A stretch of 6,790 nt of DNA from an uncultured Microcoleaceae cyanobacterium (GTDB lineage: Bacteria > Cyanobacteriota > Cyanobacteriia > Cyanobacteriales > Microcoleaceae): contig CALKCV010000088.1 of the NCBI GenBank assembly GCA_938083405.1, positions 1-6,790 on the forward strand, in the 5' to 3' direction. The translations under genes were made by a program, and so were the position numbers. Position 1 is the stretch's first letter. Every line of letters begins with the position of its first letter. Below, piece after piece: positions 5,328 through 6,790 of this stretch. A model generated the notes under the pieces. The model did no database searches. It was given only the letters and a program-made list of their open reading frames with translations, and was not told the DNA's origin.

Positions 5328-5511
5328 AAATGGGGATCGAGGTATTTATCCTCATAATTGTCAGAAATAGACAGAGCTGCAAGACCTATTGCGGATTTTA
5401 TGGTAAGAGGTAGAAAATAGAATTGTGGTAAATAAGCGAGTAAAAGCGTTTGAGAAAAAGTACCAAATAGGTATCTCTAGAACTAGCGTGGGTAGGCGGG
5501 CAAAGCTGATT

Positions 5512-6790
5512 ATGAAAGACAACATCGCACAGAGAAAGGAAGCGTGGGGGGCGATCGCTGAGGCAATGCCCGTAGCAATAGCGATCGCTTCTTCAGGGGA
5601 GGGGACAACATTATATGAGAACGAACTGTTTCGAGAAACCTTTGGACTGACAAAGGAAAACTCTATGGATCGTTCCCCATCTGAGTTATATTACAATCCG
5701 AGCCAGTACGAAGAATTAATAGAAGAATTGCGCCGTGAAGGTTCTGTAGGGGGGCGAGAGGTCCGACTATTGAGGGCAGATGGCAGCCAATTTTGGGCTA
5801 CCGTCTCGATGAGAACTGCGAATGTTTGCGCAGAAACAGTAATAATTTCGAGCTTTGCAGATATTAGCCAGAGCAAATCAGTAACCGATGCTTACCACCG
5901 ACAAGCGGTGGCTCTAGAAAATATTTTCAAAAATATTTTTGAAAATATTTACGACGCGGTGGTTATTACCGATATGCAAGGTCGCGTGGAGGACTGGAAT
6001 TCGGCAGCAAAAAGAATGTTTGGCTACAGCAGAGCCGAAGTTTTGGGCAAAAGTCAAGAGATTTTGCACCCGGACTCCCAGGCAGAGTCCCTAACAAAGA
6101 AGATAATAGAAAGCATCAAAGTTAACGGCCGTTGGGTGGGTGAGATTAATTTCATTCGCAAAGACGGCAGTGCGGGGGTATGCGAAACGACGGTGGTGCC
6201 GATGCTCGATCGAGGGGGAAAGATGGTCGGCACGATCGCCGTCAACCGAGACATCAGCGAACAGAAGCGATCGCAAGCTGCAGAAAACCGATTGCTAGAA
6301 TCGATACAGTTGCGAGCTCGCCTGCAGGAGGCGGTGGCTTATTTGGGGCAAGAAGCTTTGATGGGGGCCCGGCTGTCTGTATTGATGGATAAGGCAGCGA
6401 GGTTACTAGCCTCAAGCCTAAACGTGGAGTTGAGCAATATCCTAGAGCTGCAGCCGGGAAATCATGCCTTTTTCGTGCGCTCTGGGGTGGGGTGGCAGGA
6501 GGGAATCGTCGGTCGCGCAACACTCAGCGCTCATAATTCCCAGGCCGGCTATACTCTGCGGGTAAATGAGCCTGTGTTCGTGAAGGATTTACGAGTGGAA
6601 ACCCGCTTTTCGGGGACTCCCCTGCTGCACAATCATCGGGTGGTAAGCGGACTTAGCGTCCAGATCCCTAACATCGGATTTAGTACGGGGAAACTTACGG
6701 AAACCAAAGGCTTAAAAGGAGAGCTTCAAGCAGCAGAATCTAAGGAACCATGGGGAGTTTTGAGCGTTCATACGACGGATTATCGGAATT
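5512..6790 (+). CDS. PAS-PAS-GAF sensory protein, 3' end outside the window
   Basis: 426 codons remain open at the right edge. PAS 1 is about residues 14-119 (AIAEAMPVAIAIASS, LYENELFRETFGL, a YYNPSQYEELIEELRREG segment, VRLLRADGSQFWATVSM, FADIS). PAS 2 is about 138-251 (NIYDAVVITDMQGRVEDWN, AAKRMFGYSRAEVLGKS, IRKDGSAGVCETTVVP, VNRDISEQKRS). A GAF domain starts at about 270 (LMDKAARLLASSLNVE, GYTLRVNEPVFVKDLR, HRVVSGLSV, WGVLSVHTT). Such modules sense small ligands, redox or light and drive a C-terminal output, most often a histidine kinase or GGDEF/EAL domain; the output is not visible. No signal peptide or membrane segment is seen, so it is probably cytoplasmic. The start is uncertain: the frame is open from 5407, with GTG at 5425 (AAGAGGT 13 bases upstream) as alternative. 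The GAF core carries an extra segment of about 25 residues before WGVLSVHTT. Confidence 0.88.
   Translation, partial: MKDNIAQRKEAWGAIAEAMPVAIAIASSGEGTTLYENELFRETFGLTKENSMDRSPSELYYNPSQYEELIEELRREGSVGGREVRLLRADGSQFWATVSMRTANVCAETVIISSFADISQSKSVTDAYHRQAVALENIFKNIFENIYDAVVITDMQGRVEDWNSAAKRMFGYSRAEVLGKSQEILHPDSQAESLTKKIIESIKVNGRWVGEINFIRKDGSAGVCETTVVPMLDRGGKMVGTIAVNRDISEQKRSQAAENRLLESIQLRARLQEAVAYLGQEALMGARLSVLMDKAARLLASSLNVELSNILELQPGNHAFFVRSGVGWQEGIVGRATLSAHNSQAGYTLRVNEPVFVKDLRVETRFSGTPLLHNHRVVSGLSVQIPNIGFSTGKLTETKGLKGELQAAESKEPWGVLSVHTTDYRN
5917..5952 (+). repeat. 3 x 12 bp in-frame tandem repeat in the sensor gene
   Basis: GAAAATATTTTC, AAAAATATTTTT and GAAAATATTTAC follow one another and encode ENIF, KNIF and ENIY (residues 136-147), at the helix leading into PAS 2. 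The first unit is a perfect palindrome. Related PAS proteins usually have one ENIF-like turn here, in my recollection, so this looks like slippage expansion by four residues per unit. Confidence 0.75.

Larger units (their letters stand above)
4773..5511. other. Long divergent spacer between acnB and the sensor gene
   Basis: About 740 bp without a convincing gene. It must hold the promoters of acnB (leftward) and of the sensor (rightward). The frames present are short, lack ribosome binding sites and resemble no family I know; they include a 70-codon minus frame at 4924-5136 and a 14-codon plus frame at 4938-4982. The section from about 5130 to 5340 is A/T-rich and contains several small repeats and palindromes, annotated separately. 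I found no GTA-N8-TAC site of the NtcA type. A small RNA or a long leader cannot be excluded. Confidence 0.5.

Noticed and set aside
4758..5511. NtcA-type site (GTA-N8-TAC) upstream of acnB or the sensor
   Set aside because: Scanning found only partial matches such as GTA with a different spacing or TAA instead of TAC.

Overview
The window looks like a piece of a filamentous cyanobacterial chromosome. Support: eight or more HIP1 octamers (GCGATCGC, e.g. at 374, 1154, 1320, 1775, 4602, 5551, 5581 and 6267), an AcnB-type aconitase, a multi-PAS/GAF sensor of the kind common in cyanobacteria, and spacers packed with short palindromic repeats. The genus is not determined; an Oscillatoria/Microcoleus-like organism is a guess from the repeat style.

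Layout, left to right. 1-144 is a repeat-bearing spacer. 145-997 (minus strand) is a two-gene toxin-antitoxin-type operon: an acidic antitoxin-like protein whose 3' end overlaps a PIN-domain ribonuclease-like gene by 8 bp. 998-1172 is a repeat spacer. 1173-1731 (minus) is a second small two-gene operon, DUF4160 then DUF2442, also resembling a toxin-antitoxin-like module. 1732-2147 is a repeat spacer with a nested small inverted-repeat element. 2148-4757 (minus) is a complete acnB, the aconitase of the TCA cycle. 4758-5511 is a long divergent spacer without a convincing gene. 5512-6790 (plus) is the 5' part of a PAS-PAS-GAF sensory protein that runs off the window.

The most notable structure is in the left third. 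A 26-27 bp palindrome-like repeat (GGTAAGGTGC...CACCCTAC) occurs five times in one orientation and brackets each of the two small operons, in two cases ending 2-4 bp from a stop codon. A longer ~110 bp compound repeat (A/T-rich arm, perfect 16-bp hairpin, then the short palindrome) lies on both sides of the DUF4160/DUF2442 pair. The upstream copy is split at its hairpin apex by a 128 bp element with 14-bp terminal inverted repeats. This suggests that the small operons sit in repeat-bounded slots next to a core metabolic gene, but the sequence alone does not prove mobility.

The genes do not form one pathway. acnB is core carbon metabolism, the sensor is divergently transcribed from it, and the two small modules are accessory. 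Two further oddities are a strong change in third-codon-position usage along acnB and a 3 x 12 bp in-frame tandem repeat in the linker of the sensor. I do not see a clearly new defence or mobile system.
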